Part shown: piece by piece, positions 1 to 5,927 of the stretch
How the letters are laid out: every line of letters begins with the position of its first letter
How positions within the stretch are numbered: position 1 is the first letter of the stretch
Source of the DNA: an uncultured Sphingobacteriales bacterium
GTDB taxonomy: Bacteria > Bacteroidota > Bacteroidia > Chitinophagales > Chitinophagaceae
NCBI GenBank assembly: GCA_946887085.1
Contig: CAMPKG010000080.1
Location: 1-11,358, forward strand
DNA: 11,358 bases
Direction: 5' to 3'
The notes under the pieces: generated by a model
Databases searched by the model: none
What the model was told of the DNA's origin: nothing
The model's input: only the letters and a program-made list of their open reading frames with translations
Translations under genes and position numbers: made by a program

Positions 1-852
1 AGGCGTAAAAAAACAGTTGTTCAGCCTCTGTGGAGGCCATCAAGCATAGCGGCTGCTGTGCTGCTGGGTTTTGGCTTGCTTTGGTACATCAAATTCGGCC
101 AAAAGGCAGTTGACAATGCACAACTGGCGCAGGCATTGCCTGAAACATCTGTAAGCAATGATGTTTCTGAACCTGCTGTAAAGGAGACTCAGCAAACCCA
201 GGCATTATATAAGGATGTAGCGGCCGCAAGCGGGCCAGTGCAGCAAAATGCGCAGGCGCAACAGGGCAATACGGCATCTTCCAACGAACCTCCGCCTTCA
301 CCACAGGCGCCGGTTGTGCTGGCAGATAACGTGGAAACGCCTGAAACCAAAATAAAGGACGGGGCCGAGGAAGAAACCGTTGCCCGGAAACCGGCTAGTA
401 CTGATTATGTTAATATGGCTCCGTATTCACCCCCGCTGGTTAAGGCCGATACTAAAGAGGTTGATGTGGTGCAGACGATAGCAGCCAACAAAAAAGCAAA
501 AACGCCGGCCAGGCAACGGGCAAGCGATACCCAGCTTTCGGAGGAGGCCGTGTCGCGTAGATCCTATGAAAGCAGGGAAAGTGCTAAAACTGAAATGTCG
601 GCCGATGAGCTTTATGATAAAGGAAAATACTCTGCGGCGCTCAGCCTGTATAAACAGGAGATGAATAATGCGGGCAGTCGCGGCAAACGTCAGCGTGCCG
701 CTGTCAGCATAGCGCGTTGCCACCTTGCCATGGGCAATAAACAAAATGCCAGAAATGTATTGCAGGCTATTGTAGATGAGGGAGGCCCGCAAAAGCGGAC
801 GGCAAGGAAAATGCTGGAAGATATGGATGGTGCAACGGACACCAAGGACTAG
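1..852 (+). CDS. Membrane-anchored protein with periplasmic TPR-like C-terminus, 5' truncated (possible anti-sigma factor)
   Basis: The reading frame is open from base 1, so the true start lies left of the window; an internal GTG at 58 falls inside the membrane segment and is not a likely start. The visible 283 residues begin with a basic stretch (RRKK), then one hydrophobic segment at about residues 14-32 (SIAAAVLLGFGLLWYIKF). A long low-complexity linker rich in Ala, Gln, Pro, Ser and Thr follows, to about residue 200. The last ~80 residues form a helical TPR-like unit (DELYDKGKYSAALSLYKQE, then AAVSIARCHLAMGNKQNA). This is the layout of a single-pass inner-membrane protein with a short cytoplasmic N-terminus and a periplasmic repeat domain. 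In Bacteroidota such proteins often follow an ECF sigma factor and act as anti-sigma factors. That role is inference, because the cytoplasmic part is missing here. The stop is TAG at 850-852. Confidence 0.7.
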   Translation, partial: RRKKTVVQPLWRPSSIAAAVLLGFGLLWYIKFGQKAVDNAQLAQALPETSVSNDVSEPAVKETQQTQALYKDVAAASGPVQQNAQAQQGNTASSNEPPPSPQAPVVLADNVETPETKIKDGAEEETVARKPASTDYVNMAPYSPPLVKADTKEVDVVQTIAANKKAKTPARQRASDTQLSEEAVSRRSYESRESAKTEMSADELYDKGKYSAALSLYKQEMNNAGSRGKRQRAAVSIARCHLAMGNKQNARNVLQAIVDEGGPQKRTARKMLEDMDGATDTKD

Positions 853-879
853 TTTTTTTCATGGATTGTTTGTGTTGAT

Positions 880-909
880 ACAACCCCGGATTACCGGGGT
901 TGTCCTTTT
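880..909 (+). terminator. Intrinsic terminator after the TPR membrane protein
   Basis: A perfect 10-bp stem (ACAACCCCGG at 880-889 with CCGGGGTTGT at 894-903) has a 4-base loop ATTA and is followed by CCTTTTA. It lies between the TAG at 852 and the next start at 927, so it probably separates the two transcription units. The T-run is short, so termination may be partial. Confidence 0.7.
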
Positions 910-926
910 AATGATATTTTTACAAA

Positions 927-1553
927 GTGAGATTGCTGTTACGCACCATTGCCGTCCTTATTATCTTTATGCTGGCAGCAGTTGTTGGCGTGAATATGTT
1001 GCTGGTGGCCGGAACACGCGGTCTGCAATATGATAATATCAATCAGTTGCCCCGTAATAAGGTGGGCTTGTTACTCGGCACAACTAAGCACAATCCTGCA
1101 ACTGGCAAAGTGCTTGTTTATTATGACGAAAGAGTAAAGGCTGCCGCCCGGTTGTACCAGGCGGGGAAAGTCGAATACATTCTGGCCAGTAGCGATAATG
1201 GAGAAACAAAAAATGCGGAGACACTTGCCAAGGACCTTGTGGCCCTGGGCGTTCCGGGGCAACGGATAATAATCGACAGGTATGGCAAAAGAACTTTTCA
1301 TAGTGTGTTACGTTGCAAAACTTATATCCGCAAAGACAGTGTGACGATCATTACCCAAAAGCGGCACGGTAAACGTGCCTTATACATTGCCCGACACCAG
1401 GGCATGGCTGCTATCGCTTATGCAGCTAATGGCGATGAACAGGTTTTTGATCTGCAAAGCCTTTTTCACGAACAGGTCGCCCGCCTGCGGATGATCAAAG
1501 ACCTGTTGACAAAGCCACCGGAATTCATTCTTGCCCAGCCGCTGAAATATTAG
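927..1553 (+). CDS. SanA/YdcF-like DUF218 envelope protein
   Basis: This 208-residue protein starts at GTG 927: an in-frame TGA at 912 leaves no upstream ATG, and the GTG directly precedes the membrane anchor. Residues 1-27 form one hydrophobic segment. The rest matches the DUF218 fold of SanA/YdcF proteins: KVGLLLGTTKH at 45-55 (usual form LLGTSK), YYDERVKAAARLYQAGKV at 65-82, the SSDN site at 88-91, GVPGQRIIIDRYGKRT at 108-123, and VTIITQKRHGKRALYIA at 139-155. E. coli SanA (239 aa) is an inner-membrane protein linked to the envelope barrier against vancomycin at high temperature; the chemistry of the family is not settled. Two conserved sites differ from the usual pattern: SGDN reads SSDN, and RT-x-DS reads RTFHS. 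The gene stands alone, after a terminator and before a long non-coding stretch. Family assignment is firm; the function is only inferred. Confidence 0.85.
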   Translation: MRLLLRTIAVLIIFMLAAVVGVNMLLVAGTRGLQYDNINQLPRNKVGLLLGTTKHNPATGKVLVYYDERVKAAARLYQAGKVEYILASSDNGETKNAETLAKDLVALGVPGQRIIIDRYGKRTFHSVLRCKTYIRKDSVTIITQKRHGKRALYIARHQGMAAIAYAANGDEQVFDLQSLFHEQVARLRMIKDLLTKPPEFILAQPLKY

Positions 1554-1576
1554 TTTATTTTATTGCCTAAATTATG

Positions 1577-1584
1577 TATATTTG
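1577..1584 (+). promoter_or_regulatory. Possible -7 promoter element ahead of the repeat array
   Basis: TATATTTG fits the Bacteroidota -7 consensus TAnnTTTG exactly and lies 24 bases after the sanA-like stop. No TTTG or TTG lies 19-21 bases upstream (the nearest TTG, at 1563, is too close). It could start a transcript across the GTAACA repeats, but an eight-base match in AT-rich DNA is weak evidence. Confidence 0.25.
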
Positions 1585-1688
1585 TATTGATGTTTATCAT
1601 GCAAATATCATTTGCTTTACAATTGGTCAACAGCGATCAACCAAACTGTAAACCAAAATCAGGACGAGACAACACGAGAAAGGTGTTC

Positions 1689-1854
1689 AATATTGTAACA
1701 AATCGTAACAATGGTACTCCTCGCAATCTCTCGAGAAAGACAGCCGTAAAAACAGTGAAAATTGTAACAGATCGTAACAATGGGTGCTCTTCGCCAATTC
1801 TCTCGAGGAAGGCAGTCCGCCCAAACGGTGGAAATTGTAACAGATCGTAACAAT
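1689..1854. repeat. Three degenerate ~70-base repeats, each with a double GTAACA box
   Basis: A 21-base core, ATTGTAACA-(A/G)-ATCGTAACAAT, occurs at 1692-1712, 1761-1781 and 1834-1854 (copies two and three identical, copy one with one change). Each core holds two GTAACA boxes exactly 10 bp apart: 1695/1705, 1764/1774 and 1837/1847. Sequence after the core is also shared by the first two copies (TCTCTCGAG, AAG, CAG, CCG), giving a unit of 69-73 bases; the third copy is cut short after the core. The units differ by several single-base insertions as well as substitutions, which argues against a conserved coding repeat. Six direct half-sites one helical turn apart resemble the DNA sites of response regulators that bind as tandem dimers. 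That reading is inference; it could also be an intergenic satellite. Confidence 0.75.
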
Positions 1855-1884
1855 TTGAGAGGAGTGGAAGTTGATTAGCCGTCA

Positions 1885-1957
1885 AAACTGGAGCAAACCG
1901 GCACAGTTTGAAAGTTGTCGCCTGAAAAAAATGACAAAACCGGCAACTTTCGACAAC
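1885..1957. repeat. Nested inverted repeats with alternative pairings
   Basis: AAACTG at 1885-1890 can pair with CAGTTT at 1904-1909. The segment at 1910-1920 (GAAAGTTGTCG) can pair in two exclusive ways: GAAAGTTG with CAACTTTC at 1944-1951 (8 bp), or GTTGTCG at 1914-1920 with CGACAAC at 1951-1957 (7 bp). A direct repeat, AAACCGGCA, also occurs near 1895 and 1937. There is no gene here. The segment could form part of a longer RNA structure or a DNA-binding site; no function can be assigned. Confidence 0.4.
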
Positions 1958-1980
1958 CTTGATAGATGAGGAGCTTATAT

Positions 1981-2016
1981 AAAAAGTAAACCGCTTGTTG
2001 ACGGGCAAGCGGTTTA
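1981..2016 (-). terminator. Minus-strand intrinsic terminator of the small RNA unit
   Basis: An 11-bp perfect stem (1987-1997 with 2006-2016; plus-strand arms TAAACCGCTTG and CAAGCGGTTTA) has an 8-base loop. Read on the minus strand, the stem is followed after one base by TTTTT (1985-1981), the U-tract of an intrinsic terminator. On the plus strand no T-run follows, so it works leftward. The only unit it can serve is the minus-strand RNA starting near 2127. Confidence 0.65.
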
Positions 2017-2128
2017 GTACAAAGTTTTGTGCGAAGCGTACATGATGCCGGTATTCATAGGACCCAGTACGAAAGTTTTTTAGTGAGGTCAATACTCACA
2101 CGCTCCACTCACTCTTATCCCTTTGTAT
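1981..2128 (-). ncRNA. Candidate structured small RNA, about 150 nt (possibly 6S-like)
   Basis: A consensus promoter (2133-2163), a foldable body and an intrinsic terminator (1981-2016) lie in order on the minus strand, with no credible reading frame between them. The predicted 5' end falls at the start of a closing helix: TACAAAG (2127-2121) pairs with CTTTGTA (2024-2018). Inside it is an asymmetric bubble of 14 and 8 nt, then a 9-bp helix including G-U pairs (2106-2098 with 2041-2033), then GUAUU/AAUAC (2095-2091 with 2055-2051), then GACCU/GGGUC (2090-2086 with 2065-2061), and a 20-nt apical loop. The closed body is 110 nt. A rod with a closing stem and one large bubble is the general shape of 6S RNA, and Bacteroidota have a short 6S class of about this size. 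I matched the shape only, not a consensus sequence. SRP RNA and tmRNA signatures are absent. A trans-acting sRNA is the alternative. Confidence 0.55.
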
Positions 2129-2132
2129 GCAT

Positions 2133-2163
2133 CAAATATAGTTTCTATCGGTTAAAATACAAA
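2133..2163 (-). promoter_or_regulatory. Consensus Bacteroidota promoter for the minus-strand small RNA
   Basis: Read on the minus strand, TTTG (2163-2160), 19 bases, then TATATTTG (2140-2133) matches the primary sigma (SigABfr) consensus TTTG-N19-21-TAnnTTTG at every fixed base. The predicted start is near 2127. It points away from the peptidase gene that begins at 2275 and toward the terminator at 2016-1981. It is the best promoter match I found in the window. Confidence 0.65.
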
Positions 2164-2274
2164 CAACACAACAGAATTAATGTTCAGGCCATGAGCTGCC
2201 AAACCAATATCACCCATGATTCCCCCTTAATACTACGCTACGGTTTCGTATTTTCACGGCTGTTACATATGCAT

Positions 2275-5200
2275 ATGAAAAAATACGTATCCGTATTATT
2301 GCTGATGGCAAACGCCCTGTATGCTCAGGCACAGCGAAGCGCAGAGTACAGCAGCAAGAATAATGAGCAATACTGGAAGAACCGCCGGCCTGATAAAGAT
2401 TACTGGCAGCAAGACGTACATTATAAGATTGACGCGCGTATAGATGAAACAACACATATCATCGATGCGACCGAGACCCTGGAATATGTAAATAATTCTC
2501 CTGATACGCTGACTTTCGTATACTTCCATCTTTTCCAGAATGCGTTCATTAAGGGATCGCATCTGCACGACCTGGAGAAGGCCAGCAAGTTTCCAACACG
2601 TCTTGGTAAATACGAAGCTATGGGGCTGGGAACGGTTGTCACCAACCTTAAGGTGGATGGCAAAGAGCCAAAGGTAGAACTGGACAACACAGTCATGCGA
2701 GTACACCTGCCGAAGCCGCTATACCCCGGTGGCAAGGTTACCTTCAATATGGGCTTTAAGACATACTATGATAACGGTGCTACCCGCCGCCGCATGAAGA
2801 TGTATGATGCCTGGGGTTTTAAGCATTATAATGGTGTGCAATGGTTCCCGAAAATGTGTGTGTACGACAGGAAATTTGGTTGGGATACTTACCAGCACCT
2901 GAATAAAGAGTTTTATGCCGACTTCGGCACTTACGAAGTATCGCTCAATTTCCCGTCGAACTATGTAGTAGAAGCTACCGGTGCTTTGCAAAACCGCAAA
3001 GAGGTACTGCCGGATGATCTCCGGGAGAAACTGGATATCAAAAACTTCAGGAACAAGAAATGGAACGAAGCGCCGTCGACGATCACTCCTTACGTGAAGG
3101 GCGAGCGTAAAACATGGAAATATAGCGCTATGAACGTGCATGACTTTGCATTCACCGCTGATCCATCGTACCGCATAGCTACTACTTATTGGAATGGCAT
3201 CGAATGTGTGGGCATAGCACAGGAACCGCATGCATCAGGCTGGCAGAACTCGGCTGAGTATGTAGCCAAGATCATCAAAACTTTCTCCGAAGATATAGGC
3301 ATGTATCAATATCCGAAGATGGTAGCTGCCGACGCCGCAGACGGTATGGAATACCCGATGTTGACACTGGATGGCGGTTCTGACCCAGGTTATCGGGGTT
3401 TATTGGTGCATGAAATAGCGCATAACTGGTTTTATGGCATGGTTGGCAGCAATGAAACTTACCGCGCATCGATGGATGAAGGTTTCACGCAATTCCTTAC
3501 AGCATGGGGGCTTCGCCGTATCGATGGCGATATTCTTGTGGCAACCCCGCCGAAGTCGAAATATCGTCGCAGGTTTTATGAGCAGGAAATAGTTGTTGAT
3601 AAGCGCGTATTCAATGCATATACCATCGATGCGCTGAACAAAGATGAGCTGCCGTTGAATACGCATTCGAATGACTTCCACAATGCGCTTGGACATGAGG
3701 GTGGTTATCGTGGTGTGTATTACAAGACAGCATCCATGCTATATAATCTCCAGTACACGTTAGGCGATTCGCTGTTCCAGGCTGCCTTCAAACATTATTT
3801 CGATCAGTGGAAGTTTGCACACCCGTATTTCGAGGATTTCAGGAATTCGATCATCCAATATGCCAATGTCGATCTTAACTGGTTCTTCGACCAATGGCTG
3901 GAAACAACTAAGACCATTGACTATCGTATTGACGGTATCAAACGCCTGCCGGGCCAGGACAGTTTTATCGTAAAGCTGGAGCGCAATGGCCAGATGCAGA
4001 TGCCGATAGACTTTACCATCACGGCGAAAGACGGCAGCAAGCACAGCTATCACATACCGAACACCTGGTTTGAGAAAAGCACTACAGCCACAACGCTACC
4101 CAAATGGTATGGATGGGGGAAACTGCATGAAGAATACAATGCACGTGTGCAAGTACCTTCAGGTATCAAACACGTGCAACTCGATACGACTTTGCGACTT
4201 GCGGACGTTGACTGGACCGATAACTATAAAACAAGAAGTTTGCCTTTCCGCCCGCAAGCGATTGCAATGAAACTAGATGGCGGTATGGCTGCACCGTGGG
4301 ACCGTACACATTACCGATTATACGTTCGTCCTGATATTTGGTGGAACGCTGTAGACGGTATCAAAGCAGGTGTCCATTTCGAGGGAGATTATCTCTATTC
4401 TTTACATAAACTCGATGCGACTATCTGGTTGAATACGCACATACTGCAGGATTACGATTATGCGGTATTCCAAAGCGAAGGCTGGTACGACAGGTATGTT
4501 CCTGTTAATTATACTTTCAACTACCTGACACCCGTTACCAAGCAACTGCCTAAATTCAAATTGCAGCTCAATAGCCGTTTGCTTGATGGGTTATGGTATC
4601 ATCGCGGCGGCTTTAACTGGCTGCAGGGCAGGAACACGTTTGAACTCTATGCGCAAACGATGTGGCGCCCGATCAGTCACGATCTCGACTACCTTATATA
4701 CACCAACGAGTGGAGCAGCCGTAAAGCTCGTCCTAACTCGTCGGCAAATGCAGCGTGGACAAGGACTTACGGCTACAGAAAAGGAAATGGTTTCTTCAAA
4801 CTCAGCGCACGTGCGCCATTCTTTACCGGTAACACAGGCAACGATTTCAACTATGCTTATGCACAATTAGAACAACGTAACTATCATGCTTTAGGCAAAC
4901 TGGAACTACGTACAAGAGTGTTCGGCCGTTATGGAACGGGTACCAACATACCCGGTGAAAGTGCATTGTTCCTGGCTGGTGCAAACCCCGAGGAACTGAT
5001 GGAAAATAAATACACACGCAGCATCGGTTTCATCCCCGATTCATGGAGAACCATCACTGCAACAGACATGAACCATTTTCAGCAGGGTGGCGGACTTAAC
5101 CTCCGCGGTTATGCGGGATACTTTGTTGCCGAGAAACGTAACGGCGCCACAATGATCGGCTACAAAGGCAGGAGCGGTGCTGCCGTGAATGCAGAAATTG

Positions 5201-5529
5201 ATTTTGATAATTATATCAAGCTGCGTCCTAAGTTCACCCGCAACTGGCTGCATACAGATGTGTATCTGTTTGCCGATGCAGGCGCTATCGAGCTCAGCAG
5301 TTATGATGCCACGCAATACTGGAATTCCCAACCTACAACTATGTGGAGTGATATCAGGTTGGATGCGGGCCTGGGCCTTGCGTTCACTATTAAGAGATGG
5401 GGTGTGTTTGAAAAAGCGCAACCGTTGACACTTCGGTTCGATATGCCGTTCGTCGTAAACAGGCCACCGTTCGCAAATCCGGATTATGCAGAATTCCGAT
5501 GGGTGGTTGGCGTCAACAGAAGCTTCTAA
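2275..5529 (+). CDS. Secreted M1-family zinc metallopeptidase with C-terminal Omp85/D15-like beta-barrel
   Basis: The 1084-residue protein starts at ATG 2275, which gives a classic signal peptide (MKKYVSVLLLMANALYAQAQ); the frame is open further upstream, but that part crosses the small RNA promoter and looks non-coding. Residues ~40-600 are an M1 (gluzincin) peptidase: GMEYPM at 357-362 in place of the usual GAMEN, HEIAH at 379-383 with the third zinc ligand E402 (HExxH-x18-E), and Tyr482 at the position of the catalytic tyrosine (YYKTASML). It should cleave N-terminal residues from peptides. From about residue 660 the sequence turns into alternating aromatic/polar strands, with LNLRGYAGY around 943-946 (the RGF/RGY motif of Omp85 loop 6), FADAGA at 999-1004, AGLGLAF, LTLRFDMPF and a terminal Phe, as in BamA-type barrels. 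An outer-membrane site is inferred. No T9SS sorting domain is present. A hairpin follows the stop. Confidence 0.85.
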   Translation: MKKYVSVLLLMANALYAQAQRSAEYSSKNNEQYWKNRRPDKDYWQQDVHYKIDARIDETTHIIDATETLEYVNNSPDTLTFVYFHLFQNAFIKGSHLHDLEKASKFPTRLGKYEAMGLGTVVTNLKVDGKEPKVELDNTVMRVHLPKPLYPGGKVTFNMGFKTYYDNGATRRRMKMYDAWGFKHYNGVQWFPKMCVYDRKFGWDTYQHLNKEFYADFGTYEVSLNFPSNYVVEATGALQNRKEVLPDDLREKLDIKNFRNKKWNEAPSTITPYVKGERKTWKYSAMNVHDFAFTADPSYRIATTYWNGIECVGIAQEPHASGWQNSAEYVAKIIKTFSEDIGMYQYPKMVAADAADGMEYPMLTLDGGSDPGYRGLLVHEIAHNWFYGMVGSNETYRASMDEGFTQFLTAWGLRRIDGDILVATPPKSKYRRRFYEQEIVVDKRVFNAYTIDALNKDELPLNTHSNDFHNALGHEGGYRGVYYKTASMLYNLQYTLGDSLFQAAFKHYFDQWKFAHPYFEDFRNSIIQYANVDLNWFFDQWLETTKTIDYRIDGIKRLPGQDSFIVKLERNGQMQMPIDFTITAKDGSKHSYHIPNTWFEKSTTATTLPKWYGWGKLHEEYNARVQVPSGIKHVQLDTTLRLADVDWTDNYKTRSLPFRPQAIAMKLDGGMAAPWDRTHYRLYVRPDIWWNAVDGIKAGVHFEGDYLYSLHKLDATIWLNTHILQDYDYAVFQSEGWYDRYVPVNYTFNYLTPVTKQLPKFKLQLNSRLLDGLWYHRGGFNWLQGRNTFELYAQTMWRPISHDLDYLIYTNEWSSRKARPNSSANAAWTRTYGYRKGNGFFKLSARAPFFTGNTGNDFNYAYAQLEQRNYHALGKLELRTRVFGRYGTGTNIPGESALFLAGANPEELMENKYTRSIGFIPDSWRTITATDMNHFQQGGGLNLRGYAGYFVAEKRNGATMIGYKGRSGAAVNAEIDFDNYIKLRPKFTRNWLHTDVYLFADAGAIELSSYDATQYWNSQPTTMWSDIRLDAGLGLAFTIKRWGVFEKAQPLTLRFDMPFVVNRPPFANPDYAEFRWVVGVNRSF

Positions 5530-5537
5530 GCTGACCA

Positions 5538-5579
5538 TAAACAGAGAAGCTCTGCAATACTGCAGAGCTTCTCTGTTTA
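5538..5579. terminator. 19-bp perfect hairpin between convergent genes
   Basis: A perfect 19-bp stem (5538-5556 with 5561-5579) has a 4-base loop ATAC. Its outer bases are TAAACAG and CTGTTTA, so each strand ends the stem in T-rich sequence. It begins 8 bases after the peptidase stop and lies 14 bases beyond the end of the minus-strand sorting-domain frame, so it probably acts as a bidirectional terminator. No long T-run follows on either strand. Confidence 0.65.
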
Positions 5580-5593
5580 AATAACCTCATAGG

Positions 5594-5800
5594 TTACCAG
5601 TATTTTACGATCTGTTGAACCAGCTTGGTCGTCTCTGTGCTGAAGATTAAGGTATAAATGCCCGCCATCAATGAGTTCAGGTCAATATCCAGGTTGGCAT
5701 TGGGCTCAATATAGGATTGGTAGCAAATACGGCCATTCATATCAACGAGCAGCACTGCACATTCCTCCGGTTCTTTATTTTTAATGTTTATCATTCTCAC
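5594..5800 (-). CDS. Orphan T9SS type A sorting domain, gene remnant or tiny protein
   Basis: This frame encodes 68 residues from GTG 5800, or 66 from ATG 5794; an in-frame stop lies 6 bases upstream of the GTG. Nearly the whole product matches the C-terminal sorting domain of T9SS cargo: AVLLVDMNGRICYQSY, then LDIDLNSLMAGIYTLIF, then KLVQQIVKYW at the very end. In real cargo this ~75-residue module follows a signal peptide and a large functional domain, and is removed at the cell surface. Here there is no signal peptide, no cargo domain and no room for one: purF ends 127 bases away and I saw no continuation of the domain in the other minus-strand frames of that gap. The simplest reading is the 3' remnant of a deleted cargo gene. 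A cytoplasmic small protein cannot be excluded. No good promoter precedes it. Confidence 0.5.
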   Translation of the reverse strand: MRMINIKNKEPEECAVLLVDMNGRICYQSYIEPNANLDIDLNSLMAGIYTLIFSTETTKLVQQIVKYW

Positions 5801-5927
5801 CTTGTTTTATTACAAACAATAGGGTTTCTAAACCTCACCGTAATACAACAACAATCCTATGCCATCGCTGGTTAAGGCGATTTTAAGATTGGGGTGCAAT
5901 AATAGGGAAAATCTCAATGCGACAAGA

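Noticed and set aside
1563..1850. Plus-strand frame of 95 codons (ATG at 1590) spanning the repeats, with in-frame repetition of IVT-x-RNNG
   Set aside because: The repeat units differ by several single-base indels and the third is out of phase with the second, so there is no coding constraint; the repetition comes from the DNA repeat.
1692..1854. Possible CRISPR array (three 21-base repeats ~70 bases apart)
   Set aside because: Only three copies, the intervening sequences resemble each other rather than being unique, and there are no cas genes.
1637..2092. Minus-strand frame of 151 codons in the gene-free region
   Set aside because: It runs through the repeats, the small RNA and its terminator, has no recognisable domain, and its composition fits random readthrough.
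2029..2274. Upstream in-frame extension of the M1 peptidase (82 codons)
   Set aside because: It would bury the signal peptide inside the protein and overlaps the minus-strand small RNA and its promoter; the peptide looks like translated non-coding DNA.
2269..2280. Alternative start ATG 2269 and the CATATGCATATG palindrome at the peptidase start
   Set aside because: ATG 2269 adds only Met-His before a textbook signal peptide; the palindrome arises from overlapping CATATG sequences around the two ATGs and has no other support as a site.
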